Source of the DNA: Candidatus Rifleibacteriota bacterium
GTDB lineage: Bacteria > Muiribacteriota > Ozemobacteria > Ozemobacterales > Ozemobacteraceae
Direction of reading: 5' to 3'
DNA length: 64,000 bases
Assembly: GCA_015232575.1 (NCBI GenBank)
Contig: JADFZL010000004.1
Coordinates: 140,381-204,380, forward strand
Below the pieces are notes generated by a model. It saw only the letters and a program-made list of their open reading frames with translations. It was not told the origin of the DNA and ran no database searches. Below, piece after piece: positions 35,496 through 42,990 of the stretch. Position 1 is the stretch's first letter, and the number at the start of each line of letters is the position of its first letter. The translations under genes were made by a program, and so were the position numbers.

Positions 35496-35877
35496 TAATA
35501 CACTGCTTTTACGGCAAGTACATCCTTCATGGGTGGTTGGAGACACTATTTCACAACAGGCGTTTTCTTCGCAAACTTTTAAGCCTACCCCAAAAGATGA
35601 AGGTCTGTTATCCGTTTACAATGGAAACCAATTTGATGCGAATTCAGCCTACGATCATTACATTAATGAACAGAAGCTGCAAAGTGCTGGAGTAGTAGCG
35701 GTAACTCATGAAGAATGCAGCAGTGTGCCAGTACCAGTATTGGAAGATAATCTTCCATTTGCGGGTCATTGCAGTATAGATTATCGTGAGTTAAGTGGAA
35801 GTGCTGTTAAGAAGACGGCCGCCTTGTTGAAGAGCTTTGCACAAGTCAGGGGCTGGCTTTATAAAAGGGAAGATTGA
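35488..35877 (+). CDS. Unknown protein, second gene of an overlapping pair
   Basis: A 129-residue protein with the conserved-looking N-terminus LLLRQVHPSWVVGDTISQQA, then TFKPTPKDEGLLSVYNGNQF, QSAGVVAVTHEECSS and a C-terminal helix AALLKSFAQVRGWLYKRED. No catalytic motif I can name; charged and His/Cys residues (HPSW, HEEC, HCSID) could bind a metal. Its ATG lies inside the end of the preceding gene (ATGGATAA), so the two are translationally coupled. After the stop, another frame continues as KIERQSILYDKDAVQSVHEY and ends at 35962, so a frameshifted longer C-terminus or an unrelated remnant is possible. Confidence 0.7.
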   Translation: MDNNTLLLRQVHPSWVVGDTISQQAFSSQTFKPTPKDEGLLSVYNGNQFDANSAYDHYINEQKLQSAGVVAVTHEECSSVPVPVLEDNLPFAGHCSIDYRELSGSAVKKTAALLKSFAQVRGWLYKRED

Positions 35878-36311
35878 AAGACAAAGCATTTTGTACGACA
35901 AAGATGCTGTACAAAGTGTGCATGAGTATTTTGGTCTGCCCAGAATGTTGTTTGAAGGTTAATACTGTTTAACCAAACAAATGGTTGCTGATTTTTTTTG
36001 AAGTGGATTCATCTACAATAGATCGTTGTCTTGAAAAAATATTCTGACGAATTAATGCATAACGGATGCATTTTATGTAAGGAGAAATAGCTTGCAGACT
36101 TCAAGTTACAGTTTGGTCACCTTATTGATAAGGTGACCAAAACGACTCGGCTTGGCTTATTCAATTTCCACTCATTTCAAAATTTTGCCATGCTGCCCTT
36201 TGTGATAATATAATGTGAGACAAATTATTTCCGAGTTTTGTGTCTATAAGTACGAGTGTGGAGAAAGAGGAAAAATGCAAGGATTTAAGTATTCCTTCAA
36301 ATGGAGTGATT
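35878..36311. other. Gap with possible remnant and palindrome
   Basis: It contains the open tail ending at 35962 described with the previous gene, a perfect palindrome at 36112-36141 and a motif at 36213-36245 similar to one at 51321-51353. No intact gene is supported. Confidence 0.5.
36112..36141. promoter_or_regulatory. Perfect 14-bp inverted repeat upstream of DUF262 gene
   Basis: TTTGGTCACCTTAT, a 2-nt centre, then ATAAGGTGACCAAA. There is no T-tract, so an operator or a transcript hairpin is more likely than a terminator. Confidence 0.6.
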
Positions 36312-37991
36312 ATGATCAATCAAATACTGATAGAACCGAGTAATCAGACATTTGCCGAATTGATGGGTAACAGTGCCAGATATACTGTTCCTTGTTTTCA
36401 GAGGGATTATTCATGGGAACAGGAACAGTGGGAAGACCTCTGGAATGACATTGTTGAGCTTAAAGAAGAGGGCAGCCATTACATGGGCTATGTGGTGCTT
36501 CAGCAGAAAGAGAAGCACTTATATGAAATAATCGACGGACAGCAACGATTTGTTACTTTGACCATGATTATTCTGGTTTCCATGGCTCAATTAAGAAAAA
36601 TAATTGTAAATGGAATTGATGTTGAAAACAATGATGAGCGGCTTCAGGAAATAGAAAAAAGATTTATCGGAACAAAAAATCTCATTACACTGAATGTTGA
36701 TAGCAGATTGACACTGAACAGAAATAACAACAGTTTTTTTAAAGGAATCTGTGCCAATCTGGAGCCTTCCAACCCAAGGGGAATCACAAAAACAAATAAT
36801 CTTTTGCGTAAAGTATTTGAATTCTTTGCATCCAAAATCAATTATACTGACGGTAAAAAAATAGCTGAATTCATTGAATTTTATACGTCTTCACTTATCT
36901 TTACCAAAATTGTTGTTCAAGACAGCCTCAACGCCTATAAAGTATTTGAAACGCTTAACGCTAGAGGAGTAATGCTTTCTACTCCCGATTTGATAAAGAA
37001 TTATCTCTTTTCGGTTGTTACAAAAGGCAATACCTTTTCTGATGCCGATCTTGATGATATGGACGAACGCTGGAGCACAATCGTAACCCAACTTGGAGAG
37101 CAGAATTTTACAGACTTTGTTCGCTATTTATATAACTCCCGGTTTCAGCATACCACAAAAAAAGACTTGTTTAAGTCGGTTCGAGAGCAGTATTCCACAC
37201 CCAAAAAAGCGGGAGCCTATCTGAAATCATTGGAAGTGAATGCACCGCTTTATGCTTCGCTATTAACTCCCTATGAAGAATGGTGGAATTCTGTTGATGG
37301 CGAATACAAAAAGGCTATTCCCTTTCTTGAGGGGTTAGTACTCTTTTCTATTCAACAACCCCTGGTTGTATTATTGGCGGCCTTTTCGAAATTCACTGCT
37401 CAGGAATTTGTTCTACTTGCAAAGTATCTTTTTATTCTTTCTGTAAGGTACAACATCATCTGTAATGACTCACCTAATGAGCAGGAAAAAAAATACAATA
37501 AAATGGCTGTTAGAATCTCAACTGATGAGTATAAAAGAGCAAGCCATGTAAAAAATGGCGAAGAATTTAAACTTCTCTACCCAAGCGATGAAAGATTTCA
37601 TAGTTCATTTCAGTTTTATAAAATACCCAGCCGTAGGTCATCCAGAAAGATCAGATTTTTGTTGGCCCAGATAGAAATTCAAAACGGTAGAGAAATTGAT
37701 TTTGAGAAAGCAACACTGGAACATGTTTGCCCATATAATCCTGACTCTAATTGGCATAAAGCTTTTGGTGAAGGAATAAAGGATGTTTCAGACAGGCTTG
37801 GCAATATGGTTTTGCTTGATAGGGATGAATTAAAAAGAGCTGGTTTTCTTGAAAAAAAGAAAGCGTATCAGGAAAGTGGTAATCGACTCGCTCTGGAAGT
37901 CTCAAAATATCAGGAATGGACCTTGGCTTCAGTCAATAAATACCAGGAATGGCTTGCTTCTCAAGCTGTGAAAACATGGAGGGTTGATTGA
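36312..37991 (+). CDS. DUF262/DUF1524 protein (GmrSD-like restriction family)
   Basis: A 559-residue protein. The N-terminal DUF262 (ParB-like) domain has YTVPCFQRDYSWEQEQWEDL (near residue 24) and YEIIDGQQRFVTLTM (near 71), the nucleotide-binding DGQQR motif. The C-terminal HNH-like DUF1524 domain has TLEHVCPYNPDSNWHKAF and DRLGNMVLLDRDELKRAGF (about 475-520). This is the single-chain form of GmrSD type IV restriction enzymes, which cut modified phage DNA; related proteins serve in several defence systems. ATG at 36312 (GGAG 6 nt upstream) is chosen over a GTG at 36240. Active-site residues look intact. Confidence 0.88.
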   Translation: MINQILIEPSNQTFAELMGNSARYTVPCFQRDYSWEQEQWEDLWNDIVELKEEGSHYMGYVVLQQKEKHLYEIIDGQQRFVTLTMIILVSMAQLRKIIVNGIDVENNDERLQEIEKRFIGTKNLITLNVDSRLTLNRNNNSFFKGICANLEPSNPRGITKTNNLLRKVFEFFASKINYTDGKKIAEFIEFYTSSLIFTKIVVQDSLNAYKVFETLNARGVMLSTPDLIKNYLFSVVTKGNTFSDADLDDMDERWSTIVTQLGEQNFTDFVRYLYNSRFQHTTKKDLFKSVREQYSTPKKAGAYLKSLEVNAPLYASLLTPYEEWWNSVDGEYKKAIPFLEGLVLFSIQQPLVVLLAAFSKFTAQEFVLLAKYLFILSVRYNIICNDSPNEQEKKYNKMAVRISTDEYKRASHVKNGEEFKLLYPSDERFHSSFQFYKIPSRRSSRKIRFLLAQIEIQNGREIDFEKATLEHVCPYNPDSNWHKAFGEGIKDVSDRLGNMVLLDRDELKRAGFLEKKKAYQESGNRLALEVSKYQEWTLASVNKYQEWLASQAVKTWRVD

Positions 37992-37993
37992 TT

Positions 37994-38351
37994 GGAGAGC
38001 ACAAAGTGCTCGACCGCGGGGAGTGAGATGGTCGAACTTGTTCGACCGTCGGAAGGCAGCACACGCGGCCTCGTTGAAAATCGGAGAGCACAAAGTGCTC
38101 GACCGCGGGGAGTGAGACGGTCGAACTTGTTCGACCGTCGGAAGGCAGCACACGCGGCCTCGTTGAAAATCGGAGAGCACAAAGTGCTCGACCGCGGGGA
38201 GTGAGATGGTCGAACTTGTTCGACCGTCGGAAGGCAGCACACGCGGCCTCGTTGAAAATCGGAGAGCACAAAGTGCTCGACCGCGGGGAGTGAGACGGTC
38301 GAACTTGTTCGACCGTCGAGAGGGGGCGCGTGCCCCCTCTCTAAAAAGGAG
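37994..38351 (+). repeat. Hairpin repeat array D (89-bp tandem units) upstream of mtaB
   Basis: Units start GGAGAGCAC at 37994, 38083, 38172 and 38261, an exact 89-bp period. Each has GAGCACAAAGTGCTC, GACCGCGGGGAGTGAGA, the large hairpin around GGTCGAACTTGTTCGACC, and a linker GGAAGGCAGCACACGCGGCC. The last unit passes into the terminal GAGAGGGGGC/GCCCCCTCTC hairpin and TAAAAAGGAG. The array begins 2 nt after the stop of the DUF262 gene. Confidence 0.92.
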
Positions 38352-38357
38352 ACGCAA

Positions 38358-39638
38358 TTGTACAAGTTTTTTATCCATTCGTTTGGGTGTAAGGTAAGTC
38401 AGTATGATGGTGATCGGCTTTCTCAGCTTTTATTAGACTTAGGTTTCGAAAAGTCTGATGACGCTGCAGATTCCGATTTGATAATAATAAATGGGTGCGC
38501 TGTAACTGGCCGGGCATCGCAGAAGGCCAGACAGGCACTACGTTCTGCTAAACGCAAAAATCCTTCTGCAATTGCCGTTATTACGGGCTGTGAAGCAAAA
38601 CGAGCGGGCATCCAGGATGATGATTCATACACCGAATATGAATCGCTTGATTCTTCAATTTCAGAAAATTCACTTAAAGAATGGCTTGCTGAAAAAGGAT
38701 TTCAACAGAAAGATGTATCGTTTGCGTCAAGTCACTTGAATATGCCCGTTTCAGAACGTACAAGAGCCTTTCTGAAACTTCAGGATGGTTGTTCTCATTA
38801 CTGCACTTATTGTATTGTTCCTTATCTTCGGGGAGACGAATATTCTAAAAAGCCTTCCGAGGCAGTAAGCGAAGCCAGACTCATTGCAGAATCAGGAAGG
38901 CATGAGATTGTTCTTACCGGAATACATCTCGGAAAATACTTGTACGATCTTCCTGCACTGATAAGAGAGATTGAAAAGATTGATGGAATTGAAAGGGTAA
39001 GATTGAGTTCAATTGAGCCACTGGAAATAAAAGATGAAATAATATCATGGATGGCCGAATCATCTCATTCTTGTCATCATCTGCATATTCCACTTCAATC
39101 GGGTTGCAGCAAGATATTGACGCGTATGAACAGACCTTATAATACCAGTGAATTCGAAAAAATTATCAATAGAATAAGAAAAGTTATGCCCGATATTGCT
39201 ATTTCTACCGATCTTATTGTTGGCTTTCCAGGCGAAACAGAAGATGAATTCAACGAAACAGTTGAATTTGTGAGAAAAATGAAGTTTTCAAAAATTCACA
39301 TTTTCAAATATTCAATAAGACCCGGAACACCAGCGGCAAAGTATCCAGGACAGCTTCCAAACGAAATCAAACAGGCTCGATCAAAAGTCATTGAACAAGT
39401 CTGGAAGGAAAGCAGTGCCGAATTTCACAGAAAATTTATTGGAAAACAGCTTGAAGTGCTGTGGGAATTCAAAGATAATGGCAACTGGGAAGGCTTTTCA
39501 CGTGAATATATCCGGTGCCTGATTTCCGAAAAGCTTGTTGAAGGCGACATTTCAAATACTTTATCCAGAGTAACTGTTAATGAAGTTGACAGTGAGGGTG
39601 CAATGGTAGTTTTGAAGAATTCCTGTGAGGGTTTATAA
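38358..39638 (+). CDS. mtaB: tRNA t6A37 methylthiotransferase MtaB-type
   Basis: A 426-residue protein. The N-terminal UPF0004 domain begins MYKFFIHSFGCKVSQYDGDR with cluster Cys at the GCK, GCAVTGRA and TGCEAKR positions. The radical SAM cluster is in DGCSHYCTYCIVPYLRG (near residue 143). LSSIEPLEI, LHIPLQSGCSKILTRMNRPY and IVGFPGETEDEF follow, then a TRAM-like C-terminus. The SFGCKVxQYD form is that of MtaB (ms2t6A) rather than MiaB or RimO. The start is TTG at 38358, 6 nt after the AAGGAG supplied by the hairpin repeat. Confidence 0.93.
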   Translation: MYKFFIHSFGCKVSQYDGDRLSQLLLDLGFEKSDDAADSDLIIINGCAVTGRASQKARQALRSAKRKNPSAIAVITGCEAKRAGIQDDDSYTEYESLDSSISENSLKEWLAEKGFQQKDVSFASSHLNMPVSERTRAFLKLQDGCSHYCTYCIVPYLRGDEYSKKPSEAVSEARLIAESGRHEIVLTGIHLGKYLYDLPALIREIEKIDGIERVRLSSIEPLEIKDEIISWMAESSHSCHHLHIPLQSGCSKILTRMNRPYNTSEFEKIINRIRKVMPDIAISTDLIVGFPGETEDEFNETVEFVRKMKFSKIHIFKYSIRPGTPAAKYPGQLPNEIKQARSKVIEQVWKESSAEFHRKFIGKQLEVLWEFKDNGNWEGFSREYIRCLISEKLVEGDISNTLSRVTVNEVDSEGAMVVLKNSCEGL

Positions 39639-39770
39639 TTTTTCTATTTATGTTTCCGGATTGCTGTATGCTTCAGCACTTCTTTCGCAAAACCTTTTAT
39701 TAACGTGATTAATTTGTAAACACTTCTCAATAACCAGGGGTAACTTTTTAATTGGATTCCTTATTCCGAT

Positions 39771-39837
39771 GTCATCTCCACCGAAGGGAGAGATCTTCTA
39801 CGCACGGCTTGAGATTTCTCCCTTCGGTCGAAATGAC
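39771..39837. repeat. Dispersed palindromic repeat, full copy
   Basis: GTCATCTCCACCGAAGGGAG at the left and CTCCCTTCGGTCGAAATGAC at the right. The similarity with the 48220-48283 copy extends to the left (CTTCTCAATAAxCAGGGGTAAC) and right (GTTTCCCC-AATTATTGAG), giving a unit of about 150 bp. Confidence 0.8.
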
Positions 39838-39883
39838 AGCAATGAGCTGGTAGTTTCCCCGAATTATTGAGAAGAAACGTAAT

Positions 39884-40552
39884 TTACTTATTGCTTTCTG
39901 GTGGTCTGACTGCAAACTGTGGTTTCCAGCCGCTGTAGTAACCTGATATTGAGTGAATTGTTCCTTTTTTTGTGCTGGAACTGTTTGATATAGCTTTTCG
40001 ACCATCAACGGCGACTCCCACGTGTGAGCTGGGTCCCCAGAATATTACGTCGCCAGCGCGTACCTCAGAAATTGAGGTTTTTTTCCATCCAAATTCAGTC
40101 ATCAATCTTGCCATAAGACCTCTTGCACTTGTTTCCATCCAATTGTTCGGAACAAGGTTTGCACTTCTCAGAATCAAAGATACAAACCAGGCGCAAGCTA
40201 AATTACCACCAGATGGGCCTTTTCTGGTATTGTATCCCAGAAATTTCTTTGCTGAAGAAACAAGCGTTCTTGCTTTGCTGCTTTTGGCAGAAGTTGTTTT
40301 AGTCTCTTTTTCTTTCTGAGAGGAAGGTTTCATTGACTTTGTATTCATCTTGCTTGCGTTAATTTCTATATGATCTGATTTGATTTCTCTTACCGATGGT
40401 AATGTTTTGATTTTTGGAATGTCTCTTATATGAACCATATATTCTTCATTAAATGGACCCACATTGTCAAATGCCTCAAGAGAATAACTTAAAACCGAAA
40501 GAATGAATGTAAACAGTATAACAAAAATGATACCTGATTTATTCTTTTTCAT
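39884..40552 (-). CDS. Secreted NlpC/P60-like cysteine peptidase
   Basis: A 222-residue protein with a signal peptide (GIIFVILFTFILSVLSYSLE). A Lys/Ser-rich linker leads to a C-terminal catalytic domain: GGNLACAWFVSLILRSANLV (near residue 121, Cys nucleophile in ACAWFVS), VRAGDVIFWGPSSHVGVAVD (near 170, catalytic His). Such enzymes hydrolyse peptidoglycan stem peptides in the periplasm or outside. The pattern also fits CHAP amidases; NlpC/P60-like is preferred for the GDVIFWG-HVGVAV motif. Monocistronic. Confidence 0.8.
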   Translation of the reverse strand: MKKNKSGIIFVILFTFILSVLSYSLEAFDNVGPFNEEYMVHIRDIPKIKTLPSVREIKSDHIEINASKMNTKSMKPSSQKEKETKTTSAKSSKARTLVSSAKKFLGYNTRKGPSGGNLACAWFVSLILRSANLVPNNWMETSARGLMARLMTEFGWKKTSISEVRAGDVIFWGPSSHVGVAVDGRKAISNSSSTKKGTIHSISGYYSGWKPQFAVRPPESNK

Positions 40553-40825
40553 AAGTTTCTCCGATCGTTAAAATTTTCTCTTCCATCAGAGGCGTGTCTT
40601 TATAATTTTTATCAGATTATTTTTACTATCTAAAACAAATACGTTGCAAACGCCTGAAATGTAACAAAATTATTAAAATAAAAAAGTAATCAGCACCAGC
40701 AGCCATAATTCAGGTGATAGAAGGAAAGTTCAACACATTGTCGCTTTTGTGCGTTTTTAGTGTCAATTATGCTGAATATATTTACAAATAGAGATTTACC
40801 ATAATAGATAATTGGAGCGGTTTTT

Positions 40826-42550
40826 ATGAAATATAGCAGATTAGTTCTTAAGAATGCATTTCAGATAGTTATTATTGCCGTTTTTCTTGCGGCTTTTCCG
40901 GCGAATTGTGCAGTCTACTCACCGACACAGGTTTCAGGTGAACATTGCACGCAGGCAACACCTTTGGCAAGGGCATCGCAGGTTGCCATGGATGGCCTCA
41001 CCGGCGACCCGGAAGTTCTGCACGGTGTTGATTTAGCTGTGTTTACTCATGACGGCAATGCTGTTTCTAGTCTCCGTGGTTGCATTTCAGTTCCGCTGAA
41101 TGGTAAACTTGAAGTTGCCGCCAGGGAATGGCTTGCAGCTCATTCTGATATATTCAATCTTCCTTCCAGGAGAAATTCGGCAGTATCACAGCTTGAATTG
41201 CAGTCTGAAGGTGGCGCAACACATGTTTTATACGGGATGAGTATAGATGGAATTCCTGTCTATGGGGCACTTGTAGATCTTCATGTCGGGGGCGACCGCC
41301 GGGTTATGCTTGCAAACGGCTCGTTTCCGACGATTGGTGAGGTTACAAATCAGCAAGCCATTAGTGGTGAAATGGCAAGTGAAATCGCAATGAAAATTCT
41401 TGATGGAAAGGGTGTTCGTGGGGAGTTTGAGACAAGACAGGTTGTCTTTCCGGAAAAAGACGGAACTGGACGGATTGCATGGTTTGTACAACTTCCTCTC
41501 GCAGAACCACTGGGTGACTGGGAAATCGTCATTGACGCCGAGACTGGAAAGGAGCTCTCCCGAAGAAACCAGATGATGTTCAAAACCCTTTTTGCAGGAA
41601 ACAGCGAGTTGTCTGTCAGCGCAAGTTTGAGCCGTGAGAGTCCCAATGGCAAGGGATCGGTCTTTCTTGCGCATCCACTGATTTCTTCGGCCACGGTCGA
41701 GCCACTTTATTATCTGGCATCGTCAAGCCTTGAAGGAAATTTCTCAATTGTCAGAAATGACGCAGGGCCCTCAGCATACAATGCTGAGAACACACACATA
41801 TATCTTCCCGAAGATACACATTTTGACGAGGTGAACGTCTATTACCACATGAATGCGATGCACGATTTTTTCAAGTCGATGGGCTTTGCACGGCTTGACT
41901 GGCCAATGCTGTCAAGTGTTCATTATGACATTAACTACGACAATGCCGGATACAGCCCTATCACCAACTCTTTCTTTTTTGGCGATGGAAAAAAATATAA
42001 CGCATTTTCCAAAGAGGAATCAATCATCTATCACGAATATAGTCATGCTGCACTTCAGGCAATAAAATATCTTCCGTATTTCAGCGAGGCTGGTGCAATG
42101 AATGAAGGACAGGCCGATTATTTTGCCTGTTCCTTCTCAAACGATCCTCTGGTCGGTGAATACGTGACGAACAAGATGGGCAAGCCCTGCCTGCGCAATC
42201 TCACCGACAATGTTCATTACCCGGAAAATATTACCGGTGAAGTACACGAAGACGGAAGAATCTGGGGTTGTACTCTCTGGGATTTGAGAATAGCTCTTGG
42301 TTCTTGCACCAGTGATATTCTTGTACACAAAAGTTTCTTTTTTCTCAAGGCCGATTCCCCGAAATTCATCGATGGGATGAACGCCATATTGGCTGCAGAT
42401 CAAAGCCTCTTTGCAGGCGCAAACAAAACCGTCATCGAAGAAGTATTCAAAAAACGCGGTATATCTGTAACCGTCAGTGCCCCGGCATTCAGAGGCGACG
42501 AACTTCGCTCAATCGCCAGATCCGAAAGCCTCCATAATTTCAGACAATAA
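40826..42550 (+). CDS. Secreted thermolysin-like zinc metallopeptidase
   Basis: A 574-residue protein with a signal peptide (IVIIAVFLAAFPANCAVYS). An FTP-like propeptide follows (LHVGGDRRVMLANGSFPTIG; GDWEIVIDAETGKELSRRNQ). The catalytic domain has VNVYYHMNAMHDFFKSMGF and the zinc site HEYSH near residue 402, with the third ligand in MNEGQADYFACSF about 23 residues later. This HExxH-E layout is that of gluzincins of the M4/M36 type. It probably degrades extracellular protein after autocleavage. GGAGCGG precedes the ATG. Monocistronic. Confidence 0.88.
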   Translation: MKYSRLVLKNAFQIVIIAVFLAAFPANCAVYSPTQVSGEHCTQATPLARASQVAMDGLTGDPEVLHGVDLAVFTHDGNAVSSLRGCISVPLNGKLEVAAREWLAAHSDIFNLPSRRNSAVSQLELQSEGGATHVLYGMSIDGIPVYGALVDLHVGGDRRVMLANGSFPTIGEVTNQQAISGEMASEIAMKILDGKGVRGEFETRQVVFPEKDGTGRIAWFVQLPLAEPLGDWEIVIDAETGKELSRRNQMMFKTLFAGNSELSVSASLSRESPNGKGSVFLAHPLISSATVEPLYYLASSSLEGNFSIVRNDAGPSAYNAENTHIYLPEDTHFDEVNVYYHMNAMHDFFKSMGFARLDWPMLSSVHYDINYDNAGYSPITNSFFFGDGKKYNAFSKEESIIYHEYSHAALQAIKYLPYFSEAGAMNEGQADYFACSFSNDPLVGEYVTNKMGKPCLRNLTDNVHYPENITGEVHEDGRIWGCTLWDLRIALGSCTSDILVHKSFFFLKADSPKFIDGMNAILAADQSLFAGANKTVIEEVFKKRGISVTVSAPAFRGDELRSIARSESLHNFRQ

Positions 42551-42635
42551 AACATTAGATGAAGGTTCATCAAGAAACAATTAAAGCAGCTATTGTTAAC
42601 ATGTAACTAGAAAAAGTGCTTATACTAAAAAATTG

Positions 42636-42980
42636 TTATAAAAATATTAAATTATAGATAGCATTCATTATTACCCAGCGAAGAAGATAGATTTGCAAAC
42701 AACCTATTGCAAGAATAATCAGAAGTAAAATGTATTCCTTTTCTAAAAGGGTCAAAATAATATAAAGCAAGTTGATTGTGCAAAATACGAGTATTTCAAT
42801 CAATAAGATTGCTATTACTCCAAGAGCCTCCCACCCATAAGTTGGTTTCATGGTAATATACATTCTGAATATCCATAAAGCGTCTATTAAAAGCAATGTC
42901 AAAACGCGATACCAGTGAATCTTTGGAATTGGAGGAACAGAAGTTATTTCTAATTCTTTATCTATAAATGGAATTTTCAT
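42636..42980 (-). CDS. Small polytopic membrane protein
   Basis: A 114-residue protein with three or four hydrophobic helices (VLTLLLIDALWIFRMYI, ALGVIAILLIEILVFCTINL, LLLIILAIGCLQIYLL). No recognised motif. It starts 10 nt after the GH9 gene on the same strand, with a weak ribosome binding site, so it is likely co-transcribed or coupled. Confidence 0.55.
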   Translation of the reverse strand: MKIPFIDKELEITSVPPIPKIHWYRVLTLLLIDALWIFRMYITMKPTYGWEALGVIAILLIEILVFCTINLLYIILTLLEKEYILLLIILAIGCLQIYLLRWVIMNAIYNLIFL

Positions 42981-42990
42981 GAATTTATTT

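Noticed and set aside
37929..38378. Protein-coding frames across the hairpin array (both strands)
   Set aside because: They exist because the 89-bp units lack stops in some frames; composition is repetitive and no ribosome binding sites support them.
40553..40825. Regulatory RNA between the divergent NlpC/P60-like and peptidase genes
   Set aside because: The region is AT-rich without stable structure or conserved-looking elements.
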